Origin: Heracleum sosnowskyi
Lineage: Eukaryota; Streptophyta; Magnoliopsida; Apiales; Apiaceae
Assembly: GCA_030848705.1 (NCBI GenBank)
Contig: CM061239.1
Span: forward strand, 88,456,363-88,520,362
Reading direction: 5' to 3'
Length of the DNA: 64,000 bases
The position numbers and the translations under genes were made by a program. Positions within the stretch are counted from its first letter, which is position 1, and each line of letters opens with the position of its first letter. The notes under the pieces are model-generated. The model did no database searches and was not told the DNA's origin. It was given only the letters and a program-made list of their open reading frames with translations. Positions 22,101 through 35,612 of this stretch are shown piece by piece.

Positions 22101-22986
22101 GCTAAAGAGGTTGAAGGTGTATAATGAAGTGAGGAAGAAGAAGATGATAGATCTGGCAAAGAAAGATGGTACTGAATGGGAGATGGCTTATAAAACCTTT
22201 TGTGGAGTTGAAGACGGATTACAAGTCAACGACAATGCGGAGGTGGAAGTCATTATTCAGGACATCAGAAGTGCTAATCCTGATGATCAGACTTACTTCA
22301 AAGCACTGAGAAGCTCTATAATCTGTCTGAATGCTGGGGTTAAAGCAAATGGTGCCTGGAGCTTATTGATCAGTTTTCTGGAGAAAGGTACATTTGTAAT
22401 TTCCACTAAGTTTTTAGAACAGAGGACATATACAGAATTGCAGGCTATACTCATCAATATCCAAAGAACTACAAGGCTAAATGAACTGCTCCGAGAGCAT
22501 GTTAAGGAGATCGTGATGAAAGTCAGTCCAGAGATTACTGAAGATCCTCCAATGGTTAGATTCATGACGAATGACTTGTTCAGAATCTGCTATCTGGCTG
22601 AGGACAAACTGAGGGACTACCCAAGCAACTATCTAATCTCAGTTGAGAAGTATCTTAGATCCACTGGATTCTCTTCAACGGAGAAGGACAAAGCAGCAGA
22701 CACTCTTAGAAGATTTCTAATGGAGAATGTTCCTTACTATAGGAAAAGAGTGGAAAGAGGATTGGAAGTGCATACCAGACTGCCAAACATGCCAAAGCCA
22801 AACAAGAAAGATGTTAACATTGCATGGTTGTGGGCTGGAGTGGGTCAAGAGGTTGAGTATATTGGAAGACACATCAGAGGAGCAATCCTTAAACCTGGAG
22901 AACCACTGCACTATCCATCAGTGATTGATTATCAAGCTGCTAACTCCGATCCAATGATTGAAGAAGGTGAGATTGGAATGGACTGA
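19181..22986 (+). pseudogene. ORF3 (so-called env-like) of element B, one frameshift
   Basis: The frame starts MAGEFIVTKTNHV at 19181 and reaches a TAG at 20741-20743. The next frame is open across that point and runs to 22986. The break sits in CTAACCCCCTAG, where one missing C in the C-run would explain the shift. If so the product is about 1268 aa. The N-terminal 250 residues form a folded-looking domain (AWAEFLNTRSLVAYA, HDFNRILHFP, NNRHINIGRIVIDQ, FYPRFLQLILN) shared with ORF3 of C and more distantly D. An acidic Pro/Ser-rich middle follows, then a coiled-coil region and a helical C-terminus. I see no signal peptide or membrane anchor. Confidence 0.85.
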
Positions 22987-23208
22987 ATGATGAAGCAAAG
23001 AACAAGAGAACTATCAGCTCAGACTAGAGGAGCAACTTCATTGTATAAAGTTTAATTGTTTTTTGAATTATGAAATCTGGAAATGTATAAATATCTGATC
23101 CAGAATGCATTAATATTATTACGCTGTCTTACTTTAAGTAGTTTCATGTTTCCTTAGTTAGTTGAGTTATCCTCGAAGTATTTGCTTGTCGAACTCTATC
23201 CAATCAAA

Positions 23209-23219
23209 TAGGGGGAGAT
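23209..23219 (+). other. Polypurine tract of element B
   Basis: TAGGGGGAGAT abuts the TGTAAAGC start of the 3' LTR. It is enclosed by an imperfect inverted repeat (arms 23161-23174 and 23251-23269). Confidence 0.9.
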
Positions 23220-24353
23220 TGTAAAGCATAATGTAACATAAGATCTAAAAGAGATAACTACAACTCAACAAAGGACAAGACAGACAATAATATTAACAGA
23301 AGCACAGGAATCCAGAATCAAAGAAGAAAAGGTAAACACAAAAAATCAAAATACGTTATGTATTCTTGAAGTCCGTAAACAGGTCACGGAAAGAAGCTCA
23401 TGAAAATGATCAAGCCTCAGTGACAACAAAAGAAACAAGACTTTCAAGACGACAGAAGTATGTGAATGATTTAGGGTTCAGTACCACGGGATTCCAGTGA
23501 TTTAATTGAAGCAACCAGAAGGACAAGGGACGTATCAGCAGCACTATATTGAAGACATAAAATAAGAATTGATCAAGTGTTATTCATCTGTGAACCAGAC
23601 CAGTTGCACTAGGTGACGGCACTTAAAAGATCAAGTTGTTTTATCGTCTCAGAAGAAATTGATACAGTCTATTTCTTAAACACCCAGAAGCTCAGTGGAA
23701 TCATTTATGACTAAAGAAGAGAGAGAGCAATTCGATGGTTTTTCAATTTGAAAAACTATCAAATAGTTGGTGAAATGGTTTATTAAATAACAAAGTAGAT
23801 TAGTTAGGCATCCGATAGTTTTGAATTAAAAACTATCGAATGACTAATTAATTGAATTCATTCGATGGATTTTATAATTCATTCGATGGTTTTTTTAATA
23901 TGGAGCAGGTGAAAAGAAATACTTTTGTGAATGGTTGACAGAGATCCAACGGCCAGGATTGTCCCTAGCAATTCCAAGTTCGATGGTTTTCTAAAGTCTA
24001 CAATATATGCAGAGTGAAGTGTGTCTTCTTCATCAGTTTTTAGGACATTCAATACAGATACATTACTACGAGAGAGAGAAGAGCCGGAGAAATTATCATA
24101 GAAATTAATAGTGCTCAGAACTTGATTATTGTTGTGTATTTGTGATACCTTAAACTCATTGAAGCTAATCTACGGATTAGAATTGTAGCACCCCTCGAGG
24201 ATTATATTTATAAAACGATATATTCCCCGAAACTTGATTTGGTTTGGTGTAGTTGATTTCGTTATAGAACTAAAAGAATAATCCGCGAACGAAATTAATT
24301 TATTTATGAGTATCGTATTCAACCCCCCCTTCTACGATACTTTGGACCTAACA
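23220..24353 (+). repeat. 3' LTR of element B (1134 bp)
   Basis: It has the same length as the 5' LTR, with five substitutions by eye. It ends CTAACA and is followed by target copy GTCCT (24354-24358). The motif array is at 23733-23991. Confidence 0.97.
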
Positions 24354-27076
24354 GTCCTCTACTGGATCCTAGGCCAAACTGGGACTTAAGTTATTCCGAC
24401 CATAAATATGGCCCGACCAATTACTGGTCCATTTTAAAAACATGCCAAATCTATCATAGGGTATAAAAATAACATGCTCAATAAGATAAACTCAATGTAT
24501 GGTAATTGAAAAAGAGTTTCAACTGCTCAATATCAATTGAAGATCGAGAAAGAATCATGGAATAATTTCAATGGTACAGTGTACTCATTCAATAAGGAAA
24601 TCAAGATTGGTAATCGATAATCAATGACCGTAATCAATAGTCAAGATGGAAGTCAAATAATCAATGGTTGTCAATAATAATTAAAGGATGATAATCAATA
24701 ATAAATGGTGGTAAACAATAATCAAGTGAATTGGAAATAAGGGTTTCCGATGCAGATCAAATCAAAGAATCAAGAATCTCTAAGAAAATGGAATCAGTTG
24801 TCCAAATGCGGCTAAAAGATTGATAATTTGAATTGTTCAGGGGATAACGGTATTCAAGTAATCAAGACAATAATAAATTTTATCACAAGTAAAGGCACAA
24901 ATACTTGCCTGGTCTAAGCTGCTGTCGGATCGACTCTGCTCACTCTACCTTTCCCTTTCCCTTGCTCCGGGAACTCGATTCTATAATTAAACAACTCATC
25001 ACAGTAAGTCTAACTATTCTCGTTCTACTCTCGACACTTATTCAATCAATAATCACATTTAAACAAGTAACCGGTTACGTATCGGACGCCCGGTATGATT
25101 TACGATATTTAAAACTCAAATATTTGCCCTAGTACGGGCATATACAGACTATAAAACACATCACACAATTAATATGAACTATATAGCCCTTATAAACATT
25201 TTTAAAACATCAAACGAAACTTATTTGAATTTTAAATAAGTCATTACTAATTTTTAAATCAAAAATCGGATTTTTAAATCCAATATAAACATTTAAATGC
25301 AAATAAATCAATTAATAAAATTAATTGACACTTTTTAAATGCTCAGACTATTTTTAAATAAATAAATAGGCTTGAAAATAATTAAACTGAATTTTAAATT
25401 AATTAAATCTAATTAATAATTAATTTTTAAGAATTAATTGATTAAAAAAATAACCAATTAATTAATAAATTAATTATTAATTAAAAATAATTAAAATAAT
25501 TAAGTTTAATCAATTTTCGGATTTAAAATAATAAATATAATTTATCAGAATTTTTCTGATATTAAAATATATTTTTAAAATAAGAATATGAATTTTTAAA
25601 GTTTTTAAACTATTTTCGAATTAATTTTAAAAATAAAATTCAAAAACAGTTTTCAGAAATCGAATTAGGGTTTTGAATATTGAAACCGGGTCAAAATAAC
25701 AGGTAAACGGGTCGGGAAGAACGAATTCGGGTCGCCAAGAACAACCCACCGGATTCTGGGTTTTCCAGAATGCGGCCGGTGTCCAGCGGCCGAAATTCTT
25801 CGATTCCGTCCAAACATAAACAAACTCAGAGGGCTTTTGTTCGCCTTCTCAATACAAACACAACCAACACACCATATCGACTGTCCCATGCCGGAATCGT
25901 GCCCAGAATTCGTTCAAAGAACTCGTCGGCGACGACTTCAGCCGGAAACCCGATCTACTTAATTTCTAAATGAAACTCAAAGATTAATATACCAAAACGA
26001 AGCTTATAACTCATACAATCAAAACCCCATATCATAACTAATGTCAGATCAACAGAAAGAACGAACGAAGTAAAAGAAAATTTCGGGTCGAAAACCCGAA
26101 AATCAACCCCATCAAAATTGAACTCGAACATGAAATTAAATCATAGATTCTTGCTATTTAGAACCCTAGGAACAAGTTAGAAGCAACCAATTGAACGGAG
26201 AATCAACATATTGAAAATCCCCAAATCGACCAAGAACCCTAATTTAAATTCGAATATTGAAAAATTCATATAAAATCGAAAACTTACCAGATGATGATGA
26301 GGTTGGAAGATTCTGAAACTAAAAGTCAAGATCTTTGATTTGAGTACAGGAACTTCATATTTGGATTTCAATAACACCTTGAACGAATGGATTAATCTTC
26401 AAGAACACGAAGAACACGGTTCGGGGATTTTTATTATTTCGAGAATTAGGGCTGCAGATTATGATAGGTTTAAGGTTCAATTCGTCTTTTTATATTTTTG
26501 GAAAAATAATACCCCAAACAACATTTTTGGATCGATATAGATCCACTGGTTCGTTTAAAAACCCTAATTAGGTTAAAAACACGTTTTACGAGAAGATAAT
26601 TATCTACAAGGATTGATAATTATCCAAATCAATACATATCATTATATAACTAATGCTCAAGAATACTGGGGCTATAACAAATGTAATATTGATATAAAAC
26701 GATATATCCGTCCCCTTAAGCAATTAGGGTTCGGAACAATTTTTCCCTTTTTGAACAAAACGAATTATTCTTGCAGAATCAAATAGGTAGGAATGAAATG
26801 ATACGAATATCTCTCCCGATAATGATTCGAATACGAAAGACGAAGAGATAATAATTAATGTACGAAATTCCAACGGGGCCCTTGAATTATCAAAACGGGG
26901 CTCAGATTTGAAGAAAATTCCAAATGACGAAATATTTGAAAGGGGCTTTCCACTCACCATTTAGCACATAATCACACAATAATTATCATTTAATAATATT
27001 CCAATACTCCACAATAAATATTTTTATATTAAATATATCATTTAATCAAATAATGAAATTCACGGATATTACATCA

Positions 27077-27088
27077 TTCCCCCCTTAA
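27077..27088 (-). other. Polypurine tract of the right Tekay copy
   Basis: On the minus strand this is an A/G run with six G residues (AAGGGGGGAA), three bases before the LTR start TGTAATATCC at 27073. It is the plus-strand primer of the right copy. Confidence 0.85.
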
Positions 27089-27112
27089 TAGGATTCTGTC
27101 CTCAGAATCAGA

Positions 27113-30100
27113 TCAAGGAAACAACTGGGGATACTTCTCTAAAATCTCACTCTCTAACTCCCAGGTAGACTCTTCTACTTTAGGATTCCTCCACAAAACT
27201 CTCACTAACGCTACTATCTTATTCCTTAGTACTTTCTCCTTACGATCCAATATCTGAATCGGTCGTTCTACATAAGATAAATCTGCCTGGACCTCTATGG
27301 GTTCATACTCTATTACATGATTCGAATCTGGTCGATACCTCTTAAGCATAGATACATGAAATACATTATGAACGTGCTGCATATGCGGCGGCAATGCTAA
27401 CTCGTAAGCTACCTTGCCCACTTTCTTCAAAATCTCAAAAGGTCCAACATATCTCGGACTCAACTTCCCTTTCTTTCAAAACCTAACTAATCCTTTCCAC
27501 GGTGAAACCTTTAGTAACACTTTCTCTCCTTCTTCGAATCCCACATCCTTTCTGGCTAGATCCGCATACTTTTTCTGTCGGTCCTGAGTTGTTATCAATC
27601 TTCTTTGAATCAGTTGAATCACTTCCTTTGTTTGTTGCACTAGTTCTGGTCCTATCATCTTCCGTTCACCAACTTCTTCCCAATACACTGGAGATCGACA
27701 CTTTCGTCCATACAAAGCTTCGTAAGGTGGCATTCCGATGCTCGCGTGAAAACTATTATTATATGAAAATTCCACCAAGGGTAGATGATCGTCCCAACTG
27801 CCTTCAAAGTCAAGTGCACATGTCCTAAGCATATCTTCAATGGTCTGAATTGTTCTTTTGCTTTGACCGTCCGTCTGCGGGTGATAAGCTGTACTCATTC
27901 TTAACTCGGTGCCCAAACACTCTTGAAAACTCCACCAAAATCTTGAATTGAATCGAGGGTCTCGATCAGACACTATCGATACTGGAACTCCATGCCGTAC
28001 TATGATTTCCTTTATGTAAATATGAACTAACTTATCTAGCGAGAATCTCTTGTTAATCGGAAGAAAATGCGCAGATTTCGTCAATCGATCCACAATAACC
28101 CAGATGGCATCATGGTTAGCCTTCGTTCTATGTAATCCTACCACAAAGTCCATCGCAATGTGTTCCCACTTCCATTCAGGAATTTCCAATGGTTGAAGTA
28201 ATCCACTTGGTCTCTGATGTTCCGCCTTAACTCTTTGACACGTAAAGCATTTACTTACCCATTCAGCAATCTCCCTTTTCATATCTGGCCACCAAAAGTT
28301 CGTCTTAAGATCTCGATACATCTTCGTACTCCCTGGATGAATTGAATACTTCGAGTTATGCGCTTCGCGCAAAATTTCACTTTTCAGTTCCGCTACATTA
28401 GGTACCCATATCCGAGAAGCAAATCTCAAGATCCCTTTGTCGTCCGGTTGGCTACATATTTCCTCACCTGTCATCTTACTCACATCATCATTCATAACTT
28501 GCTCTTGGCACTTCCGTATCTTCTCCAACAATTCAGGTTGAAACGTCATGGTATAAATCACTTCTGTCGCATCCTTCGGAATACTTACTTCGATCTCTAA
28601 CTTCTCAAATTCCTTGTATAATTCTTTGGCCATCGTCAGTGTATTTAATCTCTCTTTTCTGCTCAGTGCATCTGCTACCACATTTGCCTTGCCGGGATGA
28701 TAGTTGATAGAAACGTCGTAGTCCTTGATTAGTTCTAACCATCTTCGTTGCCTCATGTTCAGCTCTTTCTGAGTAAAGATATACTTCAGACTTTTGTGAT
28801 CGGTGTAAATTTCACATCTCTCTCCATACAAGTAGTGTCTCCATATCTTCAAGGCAAACACAATCGCTGCTAACTCCAAATCATGTGTAGGATACTTTTG
28901 TTCGTGGGGCCTCAACTGTCTTGACGCATAAGCAATCACCTTGTCATGTTGCATAAGTAGGCATCCCAATCCTTTGTACGACGCATCACTATAGATTACG
29001 AATTGACCTTGATCGTCTGGTAACATCAATATCGGTGCCGTAGTTAGTCTCTTCTTTAACTCTTGGAAGCTTTCTTCGCACTTATCGTTCCATATGAATC
29101 GCTTGCTTTTCCTTGTCAGCTTGGTCATTGGAGTAGCTATCTTCGCAAAATCCAGCACAAATCTCCGGTAATATCCGGCTAATCCCAAGAAACTTCTGAC
29201 TTCAGTCGGTGTCCTTGGTCTCTCCCAATCTTTCACTGCCTCTATCTTTGCTGGATCCACTTTGATGCCTTCGCTGCTCACCACGTGTCCTAAGAAATGA
29301 ACTTCTCTCAACCAGAATTCACACTTGGAAAACTTCGCATATAGTCTTTCTTGTCTCAATGTTTCCAACACAATCCGCAAATGGTCTGCATGCTCTTCTT
29401 CTGTCTTTGAGTATATCAAGATGTCATCGATGAACACCACTACAAACTTGTCCAAATATCTCTTGAAAATCCTGTTCATTAAGTCCATAAAAGTTGCGGG
29501 TGCATTTGTTAGTCCAAACGCCATTACTAAGAATTCATAGTGCACATACCTTGTTCGAAAGGCCGTCTTCGGTATGTCGTTTGGTTTAATCTTCAGTTGG
29601 TGATATCCTGACCGTAGGTCAATCTTTGAAAAATGTACCGCTCCTTTCAGCTGGTCAAACAGATCATCTATTCGAGGTAACGGATACTTGTTCTCAATGG
29701 TCAGCTTGTTCAACTCCCGATAGTCTATACACAATCTCATGCTTCCATCCTTTTTCTTGACAAACAATTCTGGTGCTCCCCACGGCGAAACGCTGGGTCT
29801 AATAATTCCTTTTTCTAGCAAATCTTGCAGTTGATCAGCCAACTCCTTCATCTCCACTGGTGCCATTCTGTAAGGGGCCTTAGATACTGGCTTCGCGCCT
29901 GGTACTAAGTCTATCGAAAATTCAATCTCTCTATCTGGAGGTAAACCTGGTAATTCTTCCGGAAAAACATCTGGAAACTCATTTACAACTGTAATATCTT
30001 CTAACTTAGAAACTTTCTTTTCTATATCTATCACATACGCTAAATACGCCTCACAACCTTGCCTTAATAATCTCTTAGCCTGAATCATCGTCAGGAACCT

Positions 30101-30586
30101 CTTTCATTGCCTCTCTCCTCTAAATATTATTTCTTTCTTTTCTAGGGTAATCAAAGTAACCCTCTTATTCTTACAGTCAATACTCGCATCATACTCAGTC
30201 AACCAATCCATCCCTAATATCACATCAAATTCACCTAACTTAAAAGGTAACAAGTCAACATAAAAACGATTTCCCAAAATCTCTATCTCACAACGAGGAT
30301 AATATGAACTGACCGCTATACGATCCTGATTAGCTATCTCTATATTCAACACTCAACTTAAGGGTTTCATTACGCAATTCAATCTACGAGCAAACATTTC
30401 AGAAATAAAAGACTTCGTCGCTCCCGAATCTATTAACACTTTAGCAGGAATAAAATTTACTAGAAGTGTACCTACCACCACGTCGGAATCTCTCACTGCT
30501 TCTCCCATTGACATATTGTAGGTCCTGGCTAACGGCTGGACATTAACAACTGGGGGTGCTTCAATTGCCCGAATCATATTGTTCAC
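27113..30586 (-). pseudogene. Tekay pol, right copy: protease, RT, RNase H, integrase, chromodomain-like tail; several stops
   Basis: The order is complete. The protease (VLIDSGATKSF) is at the 5' end. A long open segment from 30088 holds RT with FIDD at its residues 219-222, RNase H (YSDASYKGLGCLL), integrase zinc finger (CFTCQRVKAEHQ) and the integrase core. The last segment (27463-27113) ends with VLWRNPKVEESTWE, a chromodomain-like tail. In-frame stops lie at 30353-30355 (GGA to TGA compared with the left copy), just before 30088 (GGA to TGA) and near 27475. The third catalytic residue of the integrase D,D-35-E is Lys (27857-27859), so the enzyme would be inactive even without the stops. 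Confidence 0.93.
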
Positions 30587-31707
30587 GGTTGTTGGTGCTC
30601 TGCAGTCTTAATCATGTGGCTTGGTTTCTTACACCGATGACACATAATGCCTATCTTGCAATCCCGGGAATAATGTCCCTTCTGATTACATTTAAAGCAT
30701 GTGACATTCAATCGATGGCATATCCCTGGATGTCGCTTCCCGCATGTCTTGCATTCTGGTAGTGGGGGTCTAGAAAGTCCCTGCTGACTTCCGGCTAGTA
30801 GACGGTTATCTTGTCCTACGCTCCCGGTATCTGGTTTCCTGAAACTTGCATTCCTTCCGGGCTGGAATCCCGGTTTCTTATTTGCTTGCCCTTGAAAACT
30901 TCCCTATTGTTGTCCCTTATCGGGTATCCCTGCTTTCCTTTTCTTGTTCTCCCTCTCTTTCATGTAAGAATCACTCTCTGTCTCCGCAATCATTGCCTTT
31001 TGGACCACCGCTGCATAGGTGTCCAACTCCAATATAGCTAACTTACTACGAATCCAAGACCTCAGTCCCTGTTGGAACCTCTTGGCCTTCTTCTTCTTCG
31101 TATCCACATAGGTTGGAACAAACCTTGACAACTCCGTAAACCTTGTTTCATATTGGGGCACCGTCATGCTTCCATGCTTTAACTCCAAAAACTTTAATTC
31201 CATCTGATCTCTCATATAGTCCGGAAAATACCTTTCCAAAAACAACTCTGTAAATCTTGCCCACGTAATCAATCCCTCGGGCTCCATAGCCCTACTCGTT
31301 TCCCACCAATAACTGGCCTCATTCTTCAGAAAATAGCTTGCATACTCCGTCTTCTTATCCTCTGCCACCTCTATCAAGGCAAAAGCCTTTTACATCTCCT
31401 TCAATCATGCCTTAGCCTCTACAGGGTCTGCTGATCCTTTAAATTCTGGAGGTTTTGCTGCTTGGAAAGATTTGAACGTAACCGCCGGTGCTGCTTGCTG
31501 GTGATGCTGTAGATGCTGATGTTGTTACTGCTGTTCTAAGAGCTGTTGCTGAAATGCTTGTTGTTGCTGTGCTAATGCGGCAGTCTGTTGAGTAAGAGTA
31601 TTTAACAACTGGATTACCATCGGGTCCATGTGGCCCGTGGGAGGTGTATTTTGTTGACCTTCTTGGTCGGAGGTATCAGATGAACGGGTTTATCGTCTAG
31701 GAGGCAT
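30583..31707 (-). pseudogene. Tekay gag, right copy, multiple stops and a frameshift
   Basis: The start ATG is at 31707. Codon 6 is TAA (CAA in the left copy). Further stops lie in the Gln tract (about 31527), at the AKAW Trp codon (TGA, about 31406), two codons before KAF (TAA, about 31391) and after KGQQ (TAG, about 30904). A one-base loss follows the second zinc knuckle, as in the left copy. The gag domain and both CCHC knuckles are otherwise recognisable. Most differences from the left copy are C-to-T or G-to-T changes. Confidence 0.9.
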
Positions 31708-32124
31708 ATCGCTGATGAATAAACAATAATTGGCTTAATCAAACAGTTCATATGATAGAAGGAAGGATCATAATTGATATATCGAAGGTTTACAGATCTT
31801 CTCAACGGTGTATGAGTACACTCGTTGCAATAAGTAGAATAACAGTTATGATGCTGGAAATGAATGACAAGGGAATAAATACAGTTCTATAAAAGAGGTT
31901 TATCATACATATATATAGATAGAGTTAGTACAAGCGTAGAATGCTTCAAAAGAAAATATATCATGGCTGAACCATAACTGCCGACTAGCAATACAACAAA
32001 AATGCAACAACAACCCGAGGCGTTCCTATAAGCCCGGTGCACTGCTGATACTACAATATGCATCTATATACTAACTATCTAGAAACCATACATCCATGTC
32101 ACACCTGTCTACCCCTAAACCTGC

Positions 32125-32680
32125 TCACAGATCACCTGCTCTTCTCTGCCATAACGGGGGTCCTGAAATCTCTGCAATCTCACTCATCGCATAATCCAAA
32201 ATTTGTCTCATCCCTGCTACTGTCTCTCCCTCTCGACTAGAAGCTAATCCGTGCAATCGAGTCTCAACCAAGGTCCTCGTAACCCTAAACCTCATCTGAA
32301 TGTCCCTTATCTGATCTCTAAGTTTGTCCCTCTCTCGGATAGCGGTTGCCTCAATCGAACGAATCTTCCCCATCTCCATAACCTGTCCATAAAGGTACTC
32401 CCTCTCTCTATTCACCCTAGCTCTGATACACATGGTGTGGAACTGGTGGCTCACCTAACTGATACAAAGGTCCACAAATTGATGCCTGAGACACTGGTGC
32501 TGGGGCTACTTGTCGGAGTGGAATAGGACAAGGTACCTGATCTCTCCTGACTACCGGATGCTGATGCCTAGGCTGGTATCGCATTGGCCGAGACGGTCCT
32601 GCTCTCTCAACGGGTGTAGGTATCTCTGCTATCGTATCCTCGGAAGGGTCTGAGTCTGAACTAGAACTAGGGGGCTGCAA
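32125..32680 (-). pseudogene. Leader ORF of the Tekay element, right copy, frameshifted
   Basis: This is the counterpart of the leader ORF at 9600-10073. It starts MQPPSSSSDSD at 32680. Four extra bases (AGCT) near 32418 shift the frame after VPHHVYQ. The second half continues in another frame to 32125 and ends PPLWQRRAGDL. Together the two halves show that the ancestral product was about 180 aa, with a Pro/Ser-rich first half and a charged helical second half. Function unknown. Confidence 0.55.
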
Positions 32681-32809
32681 TTATAACCACATTTAATTAC
32701 TACGCATAATATCCCTAGTTGACCTCCGAATATCCTTACGTGAATTCTTAACTCTCTATGTTATCCTGGACCCTAAGTCCTAACTTGTTTCAATTGCCAT
32801 AACCTGTTT

Positions 32810-32820
32810 CTCTGATACCA
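32810..32820 (-). other. Primer-binding site of the right Tekay copy
   Basis: On the minus strand it reads TGGTATCAGAG, two bases from the LTR border at 32823, complementary to initiator tRNA-Met. Confidence 0.9.
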
Positions 32821-35612
32821 ACTGTGATGCCCTCCAAACCCGGGGTACATATTTGAGGAGTCATCCGACCAACGGAACACTATTTAACACATGCGTAATA
32901 TATAAAGACACAAATACCCCTTAACCAAGACCGCATCCAGATTATGGCAATGAACACAAGCTACTACAATCTTTTATTAATACAATACCAGTTTTATCAG
33001 AGTTATTACATCACAACTAAAGTTCAAATCTAGACATCAAATCTAGAAAAGCAAAACAACAACTACCCTGCCAATGACAATGACTCGAGGGGCTCTCCTG
33101 GCTGCTGGTGAACTATCGGTCACGCTATGCCGACTCATACTCTCGCTTCACTGGAATAGGGTTAGAAAACAACAAGCAAGAGTGAGCCAAAATTGCTCAG
33201 CAAACATCGTATGAATCATTTCTATCACAGTTGTAAGGATATTAATTTATGATATCAGAATCAACAATATTTAGCTAATACATGCTTTGTATCAATAACA
33301 ATTGAAGAAAAAGAATTAGAATTTGGCTTATACATTTTATTCAAATCAAAGGTTGTGTTGCTGGCCAGCCACGCATCAACCCCAGACTAGCTCACAGCAT
33401 AGTCCTCTACTGGATCCTAGGCCAAACTGGGACTTAAGTTATTCCGACCATAAATATGGCCCGACCAATTACTGGTTCATTTTAAAAACATGCCAAATCT
33501 ATCATAGGGTATAAACAATAACATGCTCAATAAGATAAACTCAATGTATGGTAATTGCAAAAGTGCTTCAACTGCTCAATATCAATTGAAAATCGAGAAA
33601 GAATCATGGAATAATTTCAATGGTACAGTGTACTCATTCAATAAGGAAATCAAGATTGCTAATTGATAATCAATGACTGTAATCAATAGTCAAGATGGAA
33701 GTCAAATAATCAATGGTTGTCAATAATAATCAAAGGATGATAATCAATAATAAATGGTGGTAAACAATAATCAAGTGAATTGGAAATAAGGGTTTCCGAT
33801 GCAGATCAAATCAAAGAATCAAGAATCTCTAAGAAAATGGAATCAGTTGTCCAAATGCGGTTAAAAGATTGATAATTTGAATTGTTCTGGGGATAACGAT
33901 ATTCAAGTAATCAAGACAATAATAAATTTTATCACAAGTAAAGGCACAGATACTTGCATGGTCTAAGCTGCTGTCGGATCGACTCTGCTCACTCTACCTT
34001 TCCCTTTCCCTTGCTCCGAGAACTCGATTCTATAATTAAACAACTCATCACAGTAAGTCTAACTATTCTCGTTCTACTCTCGACACTTATTCAATCAATA
34101 ATCACATTTAAACAAGTAATCGGTTACGTATCGGACGTCCGGTATGATTTACGATATTTAAAACTCAAATATTTGCCCTAGTACGGGCATATACAGACTA
34201 TAAAACACATCACACAATTAATATGAACCATATAGCACTTATAAACATTTTTAAAACATCAAAAGAAACTTATTTGAATTTTAAATAAGTCATTACTAAT
34301 TTTTAAATCAAAAATCGGATTTTTAAATCCAATATAAACATTTAAATGCAAATAAATCAATTAATAAAATTAATTGACACTTTTTAAATGCTCAGACTAT
34401 TTTTAAATAAATAAATAGGCTTGAAAATAATTAAACTGAATTTTAAATTAATTAAATCTAATTAATAATTAATTTTTAAGAATTAATTGATTAAAAGAAA
34501 TAACCAATTAATTAATAAATTAATTATTAATTAAAAATAATTAAAATAATTAAGTTTAATCAAATTTCGGATTTAAAATAATAAATATAATTTATCAGAA
34601 TTTTTCTGATATTAAAATATATTTTTAAAATAAGAATATGAATTTTTAAAGTTTTTAAACTATTTTCGAATTAATTTTAAAAATAAAATTCAAAAACAGT
34701 TTTCAGAAATCGAATTAGGGTTTTGAATATTGAAACCGGGTCAAAATAACAGGTAAACGGGTCGGGAAGAACGAATTCGGGTCGCCAAGAACAACCCACC
34801 GGATTCTGGGTTTTCCAGAATCCGGCCGGTGTCCAGCGGCCGGAATTCTTCGATTCCGTCCCAACATAAACAAACTCAGAGGGCTTTTGTTCGCCTTCTC
34901 AATACAAACACAACCAACACACCATATCGACTGTCCCATGCCGGAATCGTGCCCATAATTCGTTCAAAGAACTCGTCGGCGACGACTTCAGCCGGAAACC
35001 CGATCTACTTAATTTCTAAATGAAACTCAAAGATTAATATACCAAAACGAAGCTTATAACTCATACAATCAAAACCCCATATCATAACTAATGTCAGATC
35101 AACAGAAAGAACGAACGAAGTAAAAGAAAATTTCGGGTCGAAAACCCGAAAATCAAACCCATCAAAATTGAACTCGAACATGAAATTAAATCATGTATTC
35201 TTGCTATTTAGAACCCTAGGAACAAGTTAGAAGCAACCAATTGAACGGAGAATCAACATATTGAAAATCCCCAAATCGACCAAGAACCCTAATTTAAATT
35301 CGAATATTGAAAAATTCATATAAAATCGAAAACTTACCTGATGATGATGAGGTTGGAAGATTCTGAAACTAGAAGTCAAGATCATTGATTTGAGTACAAG
35401 AACTTCATATTTGGATTTCAATAACACCTTGAACGAATGGATTAATCTTCAAGAACACGAAGAACACGGTTCGGGGATTTTTATTATTTCGAGAATTAGG
35501 GCTGCAGATTATGATAGGTTTAAGGTTCAATTCGTCTTTTTATATTTTTGGAAAAATAATACCCCAAACAACATTTTTGGATCGATATAGATCCACTGGT
35601 TCGTTTAAAAAC

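Larger units (their letters stand above)
10800..24353 (+). mobile_element. Element B: nearly complete SIRE/Maximus-type Ty1/copia retrotransposon (13.55 kb)
   Basis: Two 1134-bp LTRs, a tRNA-Met PBS, gag, pol, ORF3 and PPT are all present. The target duplication GTCCT is perfect at 10795-10799 and 24354-24358, and the interrupted Tekay LTR reads straight through when B is removed. By eye the LTRs differ at 5 sites, so the insertion is recent. gag and pol are open. ORF3 has one frameshift. Confidence 0.97.
10216..27073 (-). repeat. Central Tekay LTR, split by element B (parts 10216-10799 and 24359-27073)
   Basis: With element B and one target-site copy removed, this LTR is 3299 bp. On the + strand it starts TGTGACGCCC at 10216 and ends ATATTACA at 27073, next to the PPT of the right copy. 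It matches the right LTR (32823-49228 without its own insertion) along its full length, with about 9 differences in the first 584 bp. Short open frames inside (for example around 25665-25889) occur in both LTRs and have no domain. No gene is present. Confidence 0.93.

Noticed and set aside
25665..25889. Open frame on the minus strand inside the central Tekay LTR (and its twin at 34715-34939)
   Set aside because: It is present in both LTRs only because the LTRs are copies. It has no domain, and the differences between the copies do not favour a protein.
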